A stretch of DNA of 64,000 nucleotides, taken from NCBI RefSeq assembly GCF_009720775.1, contig NZ_WNKW01000010.1:1-64000 (forward strand). The letters run 5' to 3'. Below, one piece after another: positions 61,807-64,000 of this stretch. Origin of the DNA: Pseudoduganella danionis (GTDB lineage Bacteria; Pseudomonadota; Gammaproteobacteria; Burkholderiales; Burkholderiaceae_D). The notes under the pieces were generated by a model. That model was not told the DNA's origin. It did no database searches and saw only the letters and a list, made by a program, of their open reading frames with translations. Position 1 is the first letter of the stretch. Each line of letters starts with the position of its first letter. The position numbers were made by a program, and so were the translations under genes.

Positions 61807-63882
61807 TTAAGCCGCCTGTGCCAGCGCTGCCAGGGCCCATCCGCCCGTCAGGCTGTAGCTGTGCTGGTGGCCCAGCCGGCGCAGACACTGTGCGGCTTTC
61901 AGGCTGCGGTTGCCGCTGCGGCAGATGAATACCAGCGTGCTATCGGCTGTCGCCAGCCAGTCAGCCGCATGTTCCGTCAGACGGCTCAACGGCACGCTCT
62001 GCACCTTGCCGGCCACCGGCAGCACGGTAGCGCTGGCCGCGTATTCGTAGTCTTCGCGCACATCGATCAGCAAGGCATCAGGATGCGCTGCCAGCAACAG
62101 GTTCAAGCCCGCATGGTCAAGCTGCAGGCTGTCGCAGCAGACGGTGGCAGCGGCCATCGCCCCGGCGCAGAACTGGTTCTGCTCATCGCGGCTAGGGCAC
62201 AGCAGCGTGGCCGCCCCCGTCAGCCCCTGCAATGCTGGCGCACATTGGTTGTTGCTGAAAGCAAAGCGTACCGCTGCGACGGCCAACTGGCCTTGCTGCG
62301 CCTGTCCCAGCAGATAGTGGCGCTGCGCGCCGTCCACCACACAGGCCAGCGTACGCGCACCCAGCTTCAGTGCAGGCACGGACTGGCCGCCGGCCAGCGT
62401 GACCTTATCGGGCAAAGCCGGCCAGCCATAGGCATCGGCCGATACACGGCTGGCCGCATGACGACCCAATGCTTCGATCAGCGCACCGTTCTGCTGCCCT
62501 GCCATGGTGTTCAGTATGGCTTGCACGCGGTAGTTCTGGCAGCGCACAAAGGCTTCGATACGGGCCGTATGGTCGGGCAGCGGATCGATCAGCACGCAAC
62601 TACGGCTGGCCGCATCGAGCACCAGCCAGCTACAGGCGCCTTCCACGCCCATCTGCAGCAGGCCGTCATGGGCCGCGCCGTTGCGCTCGGACGGAATCAA
62701 ACAGCCGGCCCGCAGTGCCGCGCCACAACGGGCAATACGGCGGCAGGCGTCGTCTATCATGGCGGCATCCGTCAGCGGGCCGAACGACATGCGGATGGCA
62801 CCGGCACTGCGCCACAGCGGCAACTGCATGGCATCCAGCACATAGCTCGGAGCCGCCTTGGCGGCCGAGCAGGCACTGCCCGAGCTGACGCGCACTTGCG
62901 CAGCGTCGAACACGTCCATCAGCTCGCGGCTGGCCAGCCCGGGCACGGAGAAGTTCAGCGTGGTGGGCAGCGAGTTTTCAAACGGGTTGTTGAAGACGAT
63001 GCCGGGCAAGGCCGCGCGCAGCGCATCGGCCAGACGGGCGCGGTAGTCTTCCAGTTCGGCATGGGTGCGGAAGGTATCGCCCCGTTCCAGCGCGGCCAGC
63101 ACGGTACCCAGCGCGGCGATACCGGCCATGTTTTCCGTCCCCGAGCGCTGCGCACTTTCCTGCCCGCCGCCCACGATCAGCGGCGTGAACGGTGCACCGG
63201 CGCGCACGTACAGCATGCCTATGCCCTTGGGTGCATACAGCTTGTGGCCGGAGAAAGGCGCGTAGTCGATACGGGTCTCCGCCAGATGCAATGCCAGCTT
63301 GCCCAGTGCCTGTACGCAGTCGACCATCCAGTAAGCCTTGCAGCCAGTCTGCTCCAACACGCTCTGGATGCCGGCGATATCGCTGATCACACCCGTTTCA
63401 TTATTCGCCGCCATGGTGCACACCAGTGCTGCTTCGCTGGCGCAGGCGCGCAGCGCGTCCAGATCGTGCGTGCCTTGCGGGTTCACGGGCAGCTTGTGCA
63501 GCGTCAGGTTCAGGCCCAGCAGACGGTTCCAGTGCGCCAGACTTTCCGGTACGGCCTTGTGTTCGGTGGCGCCATATACGAGCAGGCTGCCGATGGCCTC
63601 GCCCTGCTCGCGCCGCTCGCGCAGCGCCACCAGTGCCGACAGCACGGCCGTCTGTATGCCTTCGGTGGCGCCGCTATTGAACATCAGCCGGCCTTCACCG
63701 ACGCCCAGCAGGCGGCGCGCGCACTGGCGGGCCTGATCGAGTAAGGCTTTGGCGCTCAGGCCGGCGGCATGGCTGCTGCTAGGGTTGCCGTAGCGCTGGC
63801 CCATGGCACAGGTGGCGGCGGCGATGGCGGCCGGCAGCACGGGAGAGGTGGCATTGCCGTCAAGGTAGATTTCGGTGGTCAT
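61807..63882 (-). CDS. Fusion of cysteine desulfurase, degenerate metallo-beta-lactamase and rhodanese domains
   Basis: The 691-residue protein joins three sulfur-related modules. Residues 1-390 are a NifS/IscS-type class V aminotransferase with the PLP Lys214 (FSGHK) and the persulfide Cys338 (SSGSAC). Residues about 400-580 look like a metallo-beta-lactamase fold of the persulfide-dioxygenase type, but the metal motif HxHxDH is replaced by NTMAGQQ and the later His site by CPSRDEQ, so it should not bind metal. Residues 590-691 are a rhodanese with active Cys654 in CRSGNRS. Sulfur could pass from the desulfurase to the rhodanese Cys within one chain. The ATG at 63882 gives the family start MTTEIYLDGNAT. 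No isc or suf genes adjoin it. Confidence 0.88.
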   Translation of the reverse strand: MTTEIYLDGNATSPVLPAAIAAATCAMGQRYGNPSSSHAAGLSAKALLDQARQCARRLLGVGEGRLMFNSGATEGIQTAVLSALVALRERREQGEAIGSLLVYGATEHKAVPESLAHWNRLLGLNLTLHKLPVNPQGTHDLDALRACASEAALVCTMAANNETGVISDIAGIQSVLEQTGCKAYWMVDCVQALGKLALHLAETRIDYAPFSGHKLYAPKGIGMLYVRAGAPFTPLIVGGGQESAQRSGTENMAGIAALGTVLAALERGDTFRTHAELEDYRARLADALRAALPGIVFNNPFENSLPTTLNFSVPGLASRELMDVFDAAQVRVSSGSACSAAKAAPSYVLDAMQLPLWRSAGAIRMSFGPLTDAAMIDDACRRIARCGAALRAGCLIPSERNGAAHDGLLQMGVEGACSWLVLDAASRSCVLIDPLPDHTARIEAFVRCQNYRVQAILNTMAGQQNGALIEALGRHAASRVSADAYGWPALPDKVTLAGGQSVPALKLGARTLACVVDGAQRHYLLGQAQQGQLAVAAVRFAFSNNQCAPALQGLTGAATLLCPSRDEQNQFCAGAMAAATVCCDSLQLDHAGLNLLLAAHPDALLIDVREDYEYAASATVLPVAGKVQSVPLSRLTEHAADWLATADSTLVFICRSGNRSLKAAQCLRRLGHQHSYSLTGGWALAALAQAA

Positions 63883-63972
63883 GTTGGGCACAGGAAAGCA
63901 GGCTAATCAATGCATATAGTTTAGTCAGAAGGACGAAAATAGATGTACTAAAATACTCCTATCCCAACTAAC

Positions 63973-63994
63973 ATATAGGACATTCATCCTATAT
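63973..63994. promoter_or_regulatory. Palindromic operator candidate upstream of the desulfurase fusion gene
   Basis: ATATAGGA (63973-63980) and TCCTATAT (63987-63994) are perfect 8-bp inverted arms around a 6-bp spacer, about 90 bp before the start codon. A further CTCCTATCC lies at 63951-63964. The form suits a dimeric regulator, for example of the Rrf2 type that often controls sulfur and iron-sulfur genes, but this is inference. The site may also serve a gene beyond the window edge. Confidence 0.5.
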
Positions 63995-64000
63995 TTTTGA

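Overview
This window comes from the chromosome of a high-GC betaproteobacterium, most likely a member of the Oxalobacteraceae (Massilia, Duganella or Janthinobacterium type). The evidence is the rpsL-rpsG-fusA-tuf order, a PEP-CTERM protein, a large single-operon chemotaxis system with STAS and EAL genes, and a cyclic beta-1,2-glucan synthase. No insertion sequence, prophage, CRISPR array, tRNA or rRNA gene was seen. Family assignments come from motifs read in the translated sequence; no database search was possible.

Layout. 1-3.8 kb: the str operon on the minus strand (rpsL, rpsG, fusA, start of tuf) with a near-consensus sigma-70 promoter. 3.9-5.9 kb: a phosphoethanolamine-transferase-like membrane enzyme and its terminator. 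5.9-13.5 kb: an ABC exporter operon (HlyD-type adaptor, ATPase, two FtsX/MacB-type permeases) ending in an NtrC-type regulator and its histidine kinase, preceded by a sigma-54 promoter and repeated GCGGAC sites; it looks autoregulated. 13.6-19.9 kb: a FxDxF PEP-CTERM protein, a spermidine-synthase-like enzyme, a TonB-dependent receptor, and a MocR regulator divergent from a PNPOx-like flavoprotein.

19.8-33.3 kb: a ten-gene minus-strand operon. It starts with two tandem TldD-TldE metalloprotease pairs in which only the TldD partners carry twin-arginine signals. It continues with DUF4159, a MoxR ATPase, DUF58, a BatA-like protein, a DUF4175-like protein and an amidotransferase-fold membrane protein. 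This is the strongest candidate for a poorly described system here. 33.5-34.5 kb: an exported methyltransferase-like protein behind four TGTCCG repeats spaced exactly 11 bp.

34.6-45.2 kb: an eleven-gene chemotaxis operon (short receptor, CheY, STAS, CheA, CheW, CheR, CheD, CheB, REC-EAL, receptor, CheW). Its CheA carries two 24-residue repeats that resemble the c-di-GMP-binding MshEN motif, which together with the EAL gene suggests a c-di-GMP input into chemotaxis. 45.7-48.8 kb: a Crp/Fnr regulator, panD with a strong terminator, and a GGDEF protein. 48.8-52.4 kb: a secreted serine hydrolase translationally coupled to a secreted M1 aminopeptidase. 52.4-61.6 kb: a GDT1-type Mn/Ca transporter and a giant cyclic beta-1,2-glucan synthase. 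61.8-63.9 kb: an unusual fusion of cysteine desulfurase, degenerate metallo-beta-lactamase and rhodanese domains behind a palindromic operator candidate.
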